64,000 bases of DNA from Bryoerythrophyllum caledonicum (Eukaryota > Streptophyta > Bryopsida > Pottiales > Pottiaceae): contig OZ020520.1 of the NCBI GenBank assembly GCA_963971425.1, positions 25,562,754-25,626,753 of the forward strand, given 5' to 3'. How positions within the stretch are numbered: the first letter of the stretch is position 1; the number at the start of each line of letters is the position of its first letter. This document shows, one piece after another, positions 10,926 through 22,620 of the stretch. Made by a program: the position numbers and the translations under genes. Under the pieces are notes generated by a model. That model made no database searches. It was given only the letters and a program-made list of their open reading frames with translations, and was not told the DNA's origin.

Positions 10926-11970
10926 ACCACTCAGATTGTACTTTACTCGTTTTTTATTCTACAAATGTACAGTTTCACAATATGTAACACTTGTTTCCGG
11001 CTGAAATCTATTCTTCTACATTATAAACGTGATCGTAACTCTATGATGGTTTTGCTTCTTGGCTACCTTATTTGATGTGCTATGAACAAAGCAGAAGTGG
11101 TGGATTGCTTTCCCTGTTAAAGACACAGTTTATGACTTGATTGTCAGCAGTTGCCATACTTATCCCAGAACTCCCTTACTTCTCATTGATGAAACTATTT
11201 TTCGACACAAGTGAAAGAACTTGACTGCAGAAAAAGGGACCAAGTGAAACACCGATCTGATTGCTCATTTTCTAGGAAGACTTCGTTGAAGAGCGAAGCT
11301 GATCGTTCCGGAGGTGTGGAAAGTATCCAACAGGGTCCACACTTTTTGGCATTATCCGTTGCGGAAACTTATTGTCGGCCGTTCATGTTCGATCTCCGAT
11401 GGGAATGGATCCGCATATTCGCCCTTTCAGTGTTTGTGACAAGTGGCACACTCCTTTGTTACTGGGCCTTTCTGGATTTGTTTCAACATTGTGTAGTTCT
11501 ATCCAAGTTTGCAAAGATAGGACGCTGTCTTTCTATGCGTAACACTTCGGCATAACACCTTCACAACAGCAGTAGTTTTAGGAGTAAAATATAGGTGAGC
11601 TTGATGAGTTGCAAGTCTGAAAGTTTTCTTCATTTCTTGTTTTCACCTGTGACAATTCACATCTAGTTGATGATTCGCACGTTTGCAATAGCCGTGTCTA
11701 GATTGCGGTGTAATAAATCACAACATGAGAATACACACAATACCGAAAGCTGATTTATATTCTCATATCATGGAACGCTGGCCAGTCTACATGGAACAGA
11801 ACTGATCAGTGAGCATACATCTGGACGTTTTGGCAGAGAGGAGAAGAATGGAAAACTGACAAAACTGAACAATACAGTAATATCCAACAATCCAATTCAC
11901 CAAAGAAAAACCGGCATATAATCTACATGTATTGCACAACCGGGTTCCTAGCGGCTCTACCCTGCTCTGC
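10926..11970. other. Intergenic region, no gene seen
   Basis: Several short open stretches (for example 11211-11555) show no recognisable domain, codon pattern or splice context. The region holds the 3' UTRs of the flanking genes. Confidence 0.5.
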
Positions 11971-12636
11971 TTAACCGTGGCAGATGGAGGCGGTGGGCTG
12001 CGACACGCAGATGTTAGCGAATTTCTTCTTGGCCTCCTTGGAACCCTTCTTCACCTGGTCCTGCAGTCCGAAGCCAGCCTTCTGGGGGGTTCCTTCGGTC
12101 ACGGCAAAGGCCGGGGTGGCAATGGCCAACACGGAGGCGGCGGCAGCCGCGATCATGGCACGCCTGTTCATGATCTCAGCGTCAGAGCTGGCTGCGCATC
12201 GCACTGGCCCCATCTGCAAATCAAACCCAAACACATGAGTCCTAATTGCCACAAAACAAATAATAGATAGTCTCCCAAGAGCGACGACTCCATGGCAAAC
12301 TCTCACGAACGATCAGAAACCACATCATCCCAAGGAACCACATCTTATCTAAACAAAAATGTGCCCTATAAAAGCCCATCCTCACGACCAGAACAAACAT
12401 GCATACGAACAACCATAGCCACCAACAAGAGCAAGCACCTAACTTTCATTCGATCAGGATCCCATGATCCACACACCAGAACAAATGTCGCCACCCATGC
12501 ATTCTAATGAGTTTCCCAACCTACAATGCAGTACCTGGACGGAGACGGGCGCGGAGCGGGCGGGGGCGGCGACGCGCTCGCCGGCCAGGGAGGCGCAGGC
12601 GCCGACGATCGGGGCGGCGGCAACGAGTCCGGCCAT
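11971..12636 (-). CDS. psbTn: Photosystem II 5 kDa protein PsbTn precursor
   Basis: Two exons, 12636-12535 and 12213-11971, with a GT-AG phase-0 intron; 114 aa. This nuclear-encoded small lumenal subunit of photosystem II travels through the chloroplast envelope and the thylakoid membrane. The Ala/Val/Arg-rich start (MAGLVAAAPIVGACASLAGE) is a chloroplast transit peptide. Then NRRAMIAAAAASVLAIATP followed by AFA is a lumen-targeting signal with a twin-Arg and an AFA cleavage motif. The mature part contains SKEAKKKFANICVSQPTASIC, which carries the family's EAKKK(F/Y)A..CV..PTA.IC signature with both cysteines. ATG 12636 was chosen because it gives the complete transit peptide. The intron (321 bp) separates the transit peptide from the rest. 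This is the strongest evidence that the genome is photosynthetic. Confidence 0.92.
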
Positions 12637-12979
12637 GGCTTCGGTTGCGGTGGAGTTTGGTCGACGAATTAAGCGCAGGAGGAGCGTGTGTGGGCTGCTG
12701 TCTGTGCTTGGGAAGGGCGAGGGTGCGGCAGTATACTCAAATACGGGGCGTATGGCGTGCCTGCCGATAAGATAAGGTGCGCTTGTGGCCTCCGCGCTCC
12801 ATTGGCCTCTTTCTGGCGAATTCTTCATCTCAACTTCGTTGCGGCAGGTTGGCGAATGGACTCAGCCCAGGTGTACCCCCTACGTAGATGATTTTCATCA
12901 GAATCTATCCACTTCGTAGATTTCCTTTTCATGTCTGCAGTAGCTCAAACCTCAGAATCCAAGCACTCCAGTAAGCCTA
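12637..12979. promoter_or_regulatory. Upstream region of psbTn
   Basis: This is the presumed promoter and 5' UTR of psbTn (minus strand). A GC-rich leader lies near the ATG. On the minus strand TATCTTATCGGC lies near 12765-12776, an I-box/GATA-like sequence of the kind found in light-regulated promoters. The assignment is tentative. Confidence 0.35.
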
Positions 12980-13799
12980 GAGCATCTCCACCCGTTCCAC
13001 GCCATCCCAGTGGAAAGAAGGTGGAGAGCCTTGCGCCATCCCTGCCCCGCGGTTAGGGTGCCGGCTAGGGCCAAGAGCCGAAGAATGGCGCCTGATAGCC
13101 CCGTGCCGTCTGGGAAAAAAAAAACCCCAATTTTTATTTTTTAAATATCCAATTTTTTTTTATTAGTAATTGTTGCAGCTAGTCTAGCATTGTCACGTGG
13201 TAGCAGGGGAGTGGTGGGTGCGTACGCGTCAAAGTGGCGGAGGCCTGCCATTTTGCCAATATTTCCCGGGGCAGTGCCAGCGTGGAGCTAAGGTTGGATG
13301 ACCTATAACCACCACGAACCCCAGAACCAACAAGCTAAAGTGGACCAAAACCACCATAGACCCACCCCATTTCCGAAATTTTAGGAAGTCAGATATGATT
13401 GGGTGTCAGTTCATGATTGGTTCAAAGCTGCCGGTTTTTAGTCAATGCAGAAGTGGTCATTAGTACAATTTAGTGTGGAAATAGAGAGCTTTGTATGTCG
13501 AGGAATGGATCACGGCTTACTATCCACTTTGAAAATTTGTAACAATTTCAATATGAAGATATAAATGGTCACGACAATTGCAATATTCATGAAATCCTAT
13601 TTTCAATTCCCAAGAAATGTCTTACCTCGTATACAAATGCTATAAATAGGTCATCAAGCTTAAGTTGGTGGTTATAGGTCATCCAACCTTACCACCTTGG
13701 CTGGGATAGCGGGCCTCAAGCCAGTGGTGGAGGGTTAGACCCTGGCGCACGATAGGGCGGGCATTCTCGTTAGGGCCCAATGCCTCGGTGGAGATGCTT
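12980..13799. mobile_element. Candidate non-autonomous inverted-repeat element
   Basis: AGCATCTCCACC at 12981-12992 is repeated in inverse orientation as GGTGGAGATGCT at 13787-13798. The arms are short (12 bp perfect) and no clear target-site duplication is visible. A smaller TA-flanked element (13291-13689) is nested inside. The same motif GAGCATCTCCACC also occurs at 56406, so it may mark a family end. Confidence 0.45.
13291..13689. mobile_element. Nested TA-flanked MITE
   Basis: A perfect 26-bp inverted repeat, including TAAGGTTGGATGACCTATAA, lies at 13289-13314 and 13666-13691. If the outer TA of each arm is the duplicated target, the element is 399 bp, which fits a Tc1/mariner-type miniature element. 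It has no coding capacity. Confidence 0.6.
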
Positions 13800-13929
13800 T
13801 TATTAGGGTCAATCAGAAACCAAACGAGTGTTGGTAGGCCCCACGTGATGCACCTTTCAAAAAGTAAAGTCGGCAGTAATTAGAAAAGTAAATATTGGCC
13901 ACCACTCGGAATGCATAAGGATTGTGTTA

Positions 13930-15020
13930 GGGCCGCTTCACACTATGCCCAAGTTGAGTGACTGTCCGTCAAAATGAGTGGCCAAACTATGGCGAGAGGC
14001 CAAACTTTTTTGCCAAAAAAATATATTAAATAATATAGATTGAAGGTTGGCCGCTCGTGGTGTGAAGCCCCAAAGGCCAAGTCCAAAGTCCAAACCCCAT
14101 GTCATTACGCCAAAAAAACTAGCCCAAAAACATCAACCAATAAAAAACAGCCAAAAATATCAGCCATAAAAAATCAGCCAAAAAATTCGGCCTCTTTCAT
14201 CTAATGGTCCAGATCTTGTCAGTTTTTTATTATTTTATTGAAACATACGACGGACTCTCGATTGTAGTTTGGGTCGACTAAAATGGACGATCCAAGTTTT
14301 GCTCAAGAGGCCGTTGCTTTGGCGCCAAAACAACCCAAAAGTGCTGCCATGTAAGGTAGAGGCACCCAATTCCGATCACTTAAGCCAGTTTGGGACTCAA
14401 ATGACATTGTATGTCAAAAATATTTGTGTAGAAAGATGCGGAATTAGGAATGAAACTCAACAAATATGTTTTCAAATTTAATCACAAAGATTTGGAATTG
14501 ATATGGAATTTAAAAGCCCAAAAACCATCGGAGCCCAAAATCAAACTGTAGGTGAGATTTGGTGCCCTCTTTTGCCCAATGTTAATAAGTGAGAGTGAGT
14601 AAAAGAGAGAAGAAATGCCATGGATAACCAACTCATGGAGGGTACCCAATTCCGATCGGCCTTGTACGACTTTTGAGGCAATGCCACCAATGAGAGCTCA
14701 ATTGAGGTGGAGCAACCCAAAATTGCACACATCATAACCCAATGCCGATAATGACTAGAGTTTTCAAATTTTGAGTTATCGGTTTTGGATCACTTCATGC
14801 ACCATTTCATGCATTTGCCATTTTCATGCACCATGCCATGCATACTCTAGTGATTGGAATTCGGTGGCCAATCGGAATTGGTTGCCTCTACCTTAGGATG
14901 ACAACCTTTAGAGTTTGGGCATAAGTATGAAGGCCCAAAGTCCGGACTTTGGCCATTCTAGCAATCTCATTGGTGGAAATCGACAGCCACTCAACTTGGC
15001 CACCAAGTGTGAAGCGGCCC
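13930..15020. mobile_element. Non-autonomous PIF/Harbinger element, 1,091 bp
   Basis: It begins GGGCCGCTTCACACT and ends with the inverse AGTGTGAAGCGGCCC, flanked by TTA on both sides (13927-13929 and 15021-15023). TTA target duplications and GGGCC-type ends are the PIF/Harbinger signature. Inverted similarity continues inside (AAGTTGAGTG against CACTCAACTT). The body holds AT-rich sequence and repeated GGCCAAA-type motifs, with no transposase. It would depend on a transposase supplied elsewhere; whether the copy at 912-2192 can serve it is unknown. Confidence 0.82.
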
Positions 15021-15444
15021 TTAGGAGCGCATGGAGAATGCATGCGAATGCATGGGAACTCAAAGGGAACGTAAATAGAACTAATCCTAATTAACCAACT
15101 TCCATCCTAATTAATCCTAATTGGAGCTCTGTTATTGGTTGGGATGCCTACTTTTGGTCCATGTTTACAGGAGGTACCTACTAACGGCTTGTGGCTAACC
15201 ATGGTAGCATTTTTTTTTAATCATAACTAATTCTAATTTCATTGGAAAAAAATGAAATCACTAGGTTGAAATTGTAATCCTGTAGGCTATTACTGAAAAT
15301 AGAACCATTCTTATCTATTCTCTCCATTTAAACATGCTTCACTTGTTGATTACGGGGAGTTACTTGAATTCGGAACGTTCCTGATCTTTCCTACTATCAT
15401 GATTCTAAGAATATTTTTTAAATTCAAAAGTTGATGACATTGTA

Positions 15445-16020
15445 CAGTGGGGTGACACCCAGATTGGCGCCTTGTGCAATTCTAGGGATAGTGTCCACAC
15501 TGTTGCCAACTTTGATACCCTCCCGAGGGCTGAAAATTGTCATTTTACCATGAAATTTTGAACATAGAAACACCTTCATGTTGAAAACATAGGAACCAAA
15601 TTTCAAGGCCAAGAAATTCATACAAAGAATGATATACAAGATTTACCAACAAGGGGTAGATGTAAGAAAAGTTTCACAACTGCCAACTTTGACATCCTTC
15701 CAAGGATTGAAGAATTTTTTTTCCCATGGAATCTTTGGAGTGGAAACATCTTTATGTTAATTACATGTGTGAAAAATTCAAGTTCAAAAGACCCACAAAA
15801 AAACGATATTCCAAATCTACCAAGAGGTGTAGCTATGAGAAACAAAGGGGAAAATTATTTCACAACTTTCAACTTTGACAGCCTCCCTAGGGCTAAGAAC
15901 TTGTTATTTCAACATGAAATTTTTTTCACAAGATCACTGTTATGTTGATAACATGTGTAAAAATTTTCAAGACCAAAACGTATACACAAAAATAATTATT
16001 TAAAATCTACCAACCTGTGT
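15445..16020 (+). repeat. Left long terminal inverted repeat of the mariner element
   Basis: It is complementary to 21310-21865 with scattered differences. Sub-units begin near 15505, 15690 and 15865. Confidence 0.8.
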
Positions 16021-16029
16021 AACCACGAT

Positions 16030-19000
16030 AACCACTTCAAGGACATGGTGAAAATGTTGAAATATATTTGACACCTCATGCTTTCTCATTGAACTTATCT
16101 ATGTGACGCTCAATCATAAATGCATTTTTTTTAAAAATCAATAACATCCAAATGTAGAAGTGTGGAGTTGTCAAACCACTTGCATCATACACGCATGACG
16201 AAGTTTCCCCCTCGAAGTATCAATTGAGCACTATTATGTAAACTTAAGGGAATGTTGTGTGTGATTTGTGATCAGTGAATGTTGGAATAATGGTCAGAAC
16301 AGAGAGAAAGATTGTGTTATGTATGAGACATAGAGTGATGTGTTGCATGAGTAATTTAGTCATGCTTGCTTATGCCTATTGAGTGATGTGTATGTGGTTA
16401 TGCTTGCTACTTATGCATGCTGAGTGATGTGTATGTAGTTATGCCTAATGGACCAAGTGGTGTGTTTGAGTGACTGTTGTTGAGTGACTAATTTTGTATG
16501 AAATTGTTAATGTTGTTAATGAGAGTTTAAGGTTTTGATAGCCTAGTAAAAGTAAGTTCAACAAATTTGTTGCAAGTTGTAGGATCAATATTCTTCTGAA
16601 ATACACTTAATTGTCATTAAATGCTTCCAAAGTAAACCGCTTCAAATTCGTTCCCACAGAGGCCTACCATTTCTTATAGAATACACTAAATAATCCACAA
16701 ACATCAAGCACAATTCTACCAGATCCTTACTCTCACTTGTTCTACAACTATTTCCAAACCCCCCCATGTTCCAAATTCTTACAATAATTTCCGGACAACT
16801 GACAAATGAATTTAATTTTGTCTTTGTTTAATCCTCAAAGATTTCTCCGGACGGTTTTAGCGAGTGGTCGGAAGACCACTGATCCTATCAATTTAAGTGG
16901 TCGGATTTTCCATTGTCTTGTAACTTAAAGTGGCTAGACACCCACTCTTCCTACTCCGCTAACCGGTAGATGATTGTTGCTCCTAAACCCACACTCTCAC
17001 AACATCTCGACAACCATCCAAACGCAGTTACGCAGAGATCAGTCCGAACTACTACGACATTTTGGCAAGTATTGTCGTGATTCTATCGAGTGAGTATCAC
17101 AGATTTGCAAAGAGGACCCTTTCTAGATGTATGCATCAAGTTTTTTCCTAGCCGCAGGGATAGATTCAGGCCTCAACCGGAATCCGAGTTCAGACGGAGC
17201 TTCCGTGCCCTAGAGACTACTAGGCCCACCTCTGCAATACGTCTCTTCCCCTCCCGGCTACTTCCGGACCATGGAGAGTATCATGCCTCTTTCTGAACTC
17301 GTCTCCAGTTCTTCCAGGCGCTCTCCTGATGCAAGTCCCAACCGGTTACCTCAAGTGCAAATACAATAAGGCTCACTACCGAAGAACTAATCCACAACAA
17401 CACACCCCACAATGGATCCGTTCCTCCCGAAAAAAACACTTAACTCCAGAATATAAAGAAAGACAATATATTGCGAGGCTTAAATGTTTTAGCGAGAGAA
17501 AATAAGATGATGAGTTTCCTTAAATTCATCTTATTAAATACTAACTAAGCTGTTGATTTTATTCTAACCTTATCTGTGAGAAATCCGGAAAGTCTAATCC
17601 TAAAGTTTAGAAAATCTTATCCCGAAACTTGATAATTCCAAGGTAGAATCGTTAATTCCTAGGCAAAGTTCTGGACTTCCAATTTTTCGGATTAGGTCCT
17701 TCTGGATTACAAATTATTCATAGTCCCCTAGTTAGTAGGCAAGTGCAATTCTAAGCCCCATCGTTAATCGCTACTAATCCTAAGTGATTAAGAAATCCCA
17801 ACTTACTGATGTTATTTAGAGAGTCTTCTAGACCTCCTTGAGCCTAGTCCTCCTACGACTAGATGATTCATCTATCTCCTTTCCGGTTGGCATCGTCTAC
17901 CTCGATCCGGATCTGGAAGCATGTGCTAGAGGTTCGCCCGTTGATTGCACTGCTATCGTTGCCGATTCTCTGGTTGCTCCGATCTGCCTTCGGATAAGAT
18001 CCTGAAAACTTCCGCTCGGACTAGGAGTTTCTTCCATAAGCCGCACCATCACTTGGAAAGTTGACTTCCGGCGACCATCGAGGGGTGATGTCGAAGAGAG
18101 CCGAAATGTTGGAGAAGTTTCTTGGGAGAGTCCCTCCGGAAGCATGCTCTTCCAAGACTTCAGCATTTCCGTGATGGAAAGAGGAAAGTTGCTCCAGCTC
18201 ATGGGAGAGGCACGATTGGGGGTTTCCAACCTCCTCTTCTTTTGTCCGGAACGCTCGGGATTCCCAAATGGTCTGGTTACATCGGAAATCGTAGTGATTC
18301 TTAACGAAGTCGTCGGATCTTTTGCGGCCTGGGTCCCTCGAGTCTCCGGACCTTCCGGAATCAGGTTGCTCACCAACTCCTACATCCATGCCCAGGTCTT
18401 CTCCAGAATTCCGCCTCTGGTCAGGGAGGAGCCGGATGATCTGTCCGCAATTCAACTTGTCCTCCTTCTCCAGTTTTGCCATAAAGAAGAGGCTCCGGTT
18501 GATACTGTCGGCTGGAAAGTTGAGTGCGGTCCGGACTTTCGTCAATGCTCGTGCATAGGCGTCTGCCCGCTTCTTTGCCTCCTTCTGCCCTACATGTGCT
18601 TCCGCCAAGGCCGTCTTCGTCTTGTGGAGCTGCTCCTGGAGTCTCGCCTCGTCCCGGATGAGAGGAGTCTGTTGGTCCTCCAACACCTTCAACTGGACCT
18701 CGTTGGTTTTGAGCTTTTTCAGCTGGGGAAAGATGTCAGATACTTCCTTGACTACCAGCTCGTGCAGGACCTCCTTGATGACATCAATGCCATCGGCGTT
18801 TGTTTCATTGAGCAACGCGATTCGCCACGTTACATGAGTAAGCAGTTCCATAATGCCTACATCGGGACGATCAGTGAAGTTTGGAAGTTCAGCCGCAGGC
18901 ACCCGGCCGGGTGTTGTTGACGACCGGCCTTGTTCCGGATCAGTGGGCTCTTATTCCAGCTCACTTGGGTTGGCGGATTTCGACTCCGGCTCCTTCGTTA

Positions 19001-20260
19001 CCGACCTCCTTCTCTTGTGTGTGTTGGCAAGTGGAGGGGGAGTTGAAGAATCCAATGAGTCGGATTCTTCTTCAGACTCGATCTCCGCTCCTCCGTACTC
19101 TAAATGCTTAGAAGCTCCTTGTACTTGTCCTGCTCCATTGGGTGAGTACTTCATGCTTGGCGTACAGATGCGTCAAGTATGACGGAAAAGTTGTTCCAGT
19201 CTTCTTTGCCTTTCGGAGGTTCTTGACCAACCAATCATCTAGGTCACTCAATAAAGAGGCCCAGCCTACGGAGATCTTTCCCCTCATTGCTCCAAGAAAT
19301 GTGCAAGCCCATTTGCACACTACACGTTTTAGCTTTTCCGGATGAAAAATAGGGTTCAAAAACCCTACGACTAATCAGACATGTGGATCGCGGAGATCGC
19401 TAGCGCTATAGCCGACCTTTGGTTCAGCGTTTCGAGAGAACTCCCCTTTGAGCAACTCGTCCCTTTGTTCCACTATCTTCACCATTCCGTCCTGGAAGTT
19501 ATATGTCTGCTTTCACTCCAGTGTTGCCCTATGCTTCGGATGCGCTCTAAGGCTGCCGTCATATTGATTATCCGGAGTTCCAATCAACCTCGTTACTAGG
19601 TTCGCGTCCTTGATTCCCCACGACACTTCCATTAGGTCGACACATCTTGTGATCTCCGTGTAGTTGCAGAGGATCTTGATCTCCTCCTCATCTGCGGGGT
19701 ACACCGGCATCACCTTCTGGATTGGTGGCGCTCTGGCGGTGGTATTGTTTGCCTTGAGCTTTGTAGCGGCCCGATCTCCTGTTCCAGCCATGGTGCTGGA
19801 AAACCTTAAGTGCTCACCACCTCACAATTTCTTCGGTTACACCTGCACGCACTGTCCTCACGAAACTCTGCTCTACCATAAATTCTTTCCGACTTTGAGA
19901 TGAGAAGACGGAAAGCAGGGGAGAAGATAGAGTGAGAGCGAAAGACAACAAAGGAGAATGGTCGCACCTTCCCTTTTGTAACCCCTCCTATATTTGACGC
20001 GACGTACAAACAATCGTCGGATGACGTCGGGCTCAAGATGTCGGTTCTGGATGCGGATGTCATCCGGAATATTCCGAACTTCTCCGGGTTTCTCCGCACG
20101 TTGGGTTTCCGGGAAAGTACTTAGATAATATTGTTTGACGATTCCGGTTAGGCCAAATGTCCTTATTTCTTATTTCTACCTTACTGTACCATTCTGCACT
20201 ACTCTATTCCCTATTTTTTTCAATTTTTCCTTTTTTACCGGATTTCAGGGCTATATTCAG
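16030..20260 (-). mobile_element. Insertion nested in the mariner element
   Basis: This stretch separates the left arm from the transposase remnant and differs in character: it is rich in CCGGA/TCCGG motifs, with a minus-strand gene remnant at 18021-19791. A possible minus-strand promoter lies near 19990 (AAATATAGG). I looked for direct terminal repeats and a tRNA primer site and found none, so it cannot be called an LTR element on this evidence. The boundaries are approximate. The part 16030-18020 shows no coding region. Confidence 0.5.
18021..19791 (-). pseudogene. Broken transposon-like gene with coiled coil
   Basis: From ATG 19791 (MAGTGDRAATKLKANN) one frame runs to 19108, interrupted by in-frame TGA codons at 19513-19515 and near 19376. 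It includes VVGFLNPIFHPEKLKRVV and GKISVGWASLLSDLDDWL, which look like the uncharacterised gag-like or 'plant transposon protein' type. A frameshift near 19140 moves into a second frame with an acidic stretch and, after a TAA near 18950, a long coiled coil (18902-18021; EVQLKVLEDQQTPLIRDEA, LHKTKTALAEAHVGQKEAKK). No catalytic domain is visible. The family assignment is weak. The gene is decayed but still readable, so it is not very old. Confidence 0.55.
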
Positions 20261-21303
20261 AACCTTGCGGGAACAGATTCCCACAATATTTCAGATGGCG
20301 ATTATAGATGAAATTGTGGGCTTATTATAAATATGAGTAAGGGAGAAAGTACTCAAGTTCAAATTGCAGCAACTATAGGCGTTTGCGTTAGAACAGTTCA
20401 GAGGTTGGTGAAAAAATTAAAAGAAGATGGAACTTACAAGCGCAAACCTTGAGGTGGAAGTCACCCTACAAAACTTAGTGATAGGAATGTACTTAGTGCT
20501 TTGCATTACTCAGAAAATAATTGTTGCGTGTCAGATATCAGAGATAGCCAGTATATGTCCTACTCCAGTGTGTGGACGTACCATACAAAGACTCTTTTGT
20601 AGAAGTGGCATTTTCAGTCGAATTGCAGTCAAAAACCTTTTTTGCCACCTCGTCACATATATCAGAGGTTGGCTTTTACTCAGAAGTACCGTGGATAAAG
20701 CGCAGAAGATTAGGACCATATTGCTTGGACAGATGAATCTAACTTTGAAATTGGGAAAAATTTGAGACAACTTGATGTTTACAGAATTGCATATGAGCGT
20801 TATTCATTAAATTGTACAGGTCCTATTTTTAAAGGTAGACGGACTTCCTTCACAATTTGGGGAGTAATTGTTGGAAGGCAAAAGTCAGTACTTGTTTTTA
20901 ATATGCTTAAAAATTGACGTTGTGCAAAGGATTTTGAGGAAGTGGTTTACGAAGAAGAATTATCTCATTTCATGGGTAAAGTTCCACTTGCAGTGCTTAT
21001 GAAAGATGGTGCACTCGTCCATCATAGCAAAATATATGAAGAATGGAGTCAAACACACCTTCTTGAGAAGCTCAATTGGCCTGCAAACTCTCCTAGTTTC
21101 AATCCAATTGAGAACATGTGGAAAATTCTATAAGATGCAATATAACGTGACTTGGCATATCCTAGAAATATAGATGCGTTGAAGATAGTTCTTGAAAGAG
21201 AGTGGAAGTCAATTAGTAATACAAAGCTCCTTCAATCATGTCATTCTATGCCCTCCAGGTCACAAGCAGTAATTGACGCTAATAGTAGACATTCACATTG
21301 GTA
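20260..21303 (+). pseudogene. Decayed Tc1/mariner DD34E transposase
   Basis: Pieces in several frames read in order: a helix-turn-helix part (TQVQIAATIGVCVRTVQRLV), then AWTDESNFEIGKN (first Asp), FTIWGVIVGRQKSVLVFN, VLMKDGALVHHSKIYEEW (second Asp) and LNWPANSPSFNPIENMWK (Glu). Thirty-four residues separate the second Asp from the Glu, as in Tc1-like DD34E enzymes. The usual Asp before LNP is Phe here (SPSFNPIE). Stop codons follow KRKP, the segment near 20755, FNMLKN and NMWKIL. It is non-functional. Confidence 0.85.
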
Positions 21304-21309
21304 GATTTT

Positions 21310-21865
21310 TTTGAACTATTTTTTGTGTATCTTTTGGCCTTGAAAATTTTCACACATCTTATCAACATGAAAATGATCTTGTGGCAAAAATTTCATGTTG
21401 AAATAACAAGTTCTCAGCCCTAGGGAGGCTATCAAAGTTGGAAGTTGTGAAACATTTTTCCCCTTTGTTTCTCACAACTACACCTCTTGGTAGATTTGGA
21501 ATATTATTATTTGGTGGGTCTTTTGGACTTGAATTTTTTCACACCTGTAATTAACATAAAGATGTTTCCACTCCAAAGATTCTATGGGAAAAAAATTCTT
21601 CAATCCTTGGGAGGGTGTCAAAGTTGGCAGTTGTGAAACTTGTTCCAGCTACCTCTTGTTGGTAAATCTTGTATATCATTCTTTGTATGAATTTTTTGGC
21701 TTTGAAAATTTGGTACACATGTTTTCAACATGAAGGTGATTTTATGCCTAAAATTTCATAGTAAAATAACAATTTTTCAGCCCTCGGGAGGGTGTCAAAG
21801 TTGGCAATAGTGTGGACACTATCCCTAGAATTGCACAAGGCGCCAATTTGGGTGTCACCCAAGTG
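21310..21865 (-). repeat. Right long terminal inverted repeat of the mariner element
   Basis: Counterpart of 15445-16020. Sub-units lie near 21420, 21605 and 21790; the outer end is TTGGGTGTCACCCAAGTG, followed by TA. Confidence 0.8.
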
Positions 21866-22039
21866 TACATCGTTCACATAAAAGATGATATACGCTTGAC
21901 ATGTTTGAGGAGATGAGCAACCTTCTTATTGTTGAACTTTGAAGACACATGAGTTTTCTTGAAAGTGATTCCACTTTAGGAAAGAGAGGATGGCAAAGGT
22001 GCTAGAAATGATGAGAATTTTTATTGCACCGGGATAGAC

Positions 22040-22256
22040 TCTCAAAAATCTCATTTCTTTTTTCTCCATCAATGAAATGCTTGAGCGTAAATGGCAATCT
22101 ATGCTTGTGGTCCCTACCCCATGCAAGCTAAAGCTCCTCCATAGTAGAGTACCCTAAGTTGTCAAAAAGTTGACCAGCGATTCCCGACACCTTTCCCAAG
22201 CCAAGTCACCATGTGCATGTAGTCCCTATTAGTAACATAAAACCCTAAAATTTGGA
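22040..22256 (+). repeat. Dispersed repeat, copy B
   Basis: Homologous to 8385-8582 in the same orientation. It lies between the mariner right end and the Mutator-like element. The rest of the gap up to 22555 has no recognised feature. Confidence 0.6.
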
Positions 22257-22555
22257 GTGACATGAGGGATCACCTCCTTTAATTTTTAAAAAACTCTGTA
22301 CTAACCAACAATTTTTTGGAAATGCAAATGGAGGATGGTGATGAAAAAATACTTGTGGCTTTTGAAAAAAATAGGTTTAAGGTGTGCCTCAAAGTTCGAG
22401 TTGTTAAGTATCCTTGGCTTCATTTCCATGCATAGTTGCTTTAATTTCTAGGGTGTTGTCGTTGGATACTACAAGATGCATTACATAGCGGCCTCCATAG
22501 TTGTGGACAACAGCACAAATCACAACTAGCACCTTTACAATTAAAAGCACCCACA

Positions 22556-22565
22556 ACCATGGCTT
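22556..22565 (+). repeat. Target-site duplication (left) of the 14.5 kb element
   Basis: ACCATGGCTT, identical to 37081-37090. Ten bases fits the 8-11 bp duplications made by Mutator-like elements. Confidence 0.85.
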
Positions 22566-22620
22566 GAGCGACGCTATCTTGTGAGCGGTGAGCGGTGAGC
22601 GGCGAGCCGTGAGCAGAAAA
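22566..22620 (+). repeat. Left terminal inverted repeat of the Mutator-like element
   Basis: The perfect core at 22573-22607 pairs with 37039-37073. Outside the core, seven terminal bases pair imperfectly. Internal heptads are GTGAGCG x3, then GCGAGC. Confidence 0.85.

Larger units (their letters stand above)
15445..21865 (+). mobile_element. Tc1/mariner element with long inverted repeats, split by an insertion
   Basis: The ends are TA|CAGTGGGGTGACACCC (element start 15445) and GGGTGTCACCCAAGTG|TA (element end 21865), so a TA target duplication flanks them. The inverted repeats are unusually long, about 15445-16020 and 21310-21865. Each arm is built of about three diverged units of roughly 185 bp, each containing CCAACTTTGA...CCTCCC or its complement. 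A decayed DD34E transposase lies at 20260-21303. The total of 6.4 kb is inflated by about 4 kb of unrelated DNA between the left arm and the transposase. Confidence 0.8.

Noticed and set aside
12454..12828. 124-codon minus-strand frame over psbTn exon 1
   Set aside because: It reads through the psbTn donor into intron; the spliced model gives the known family protein.
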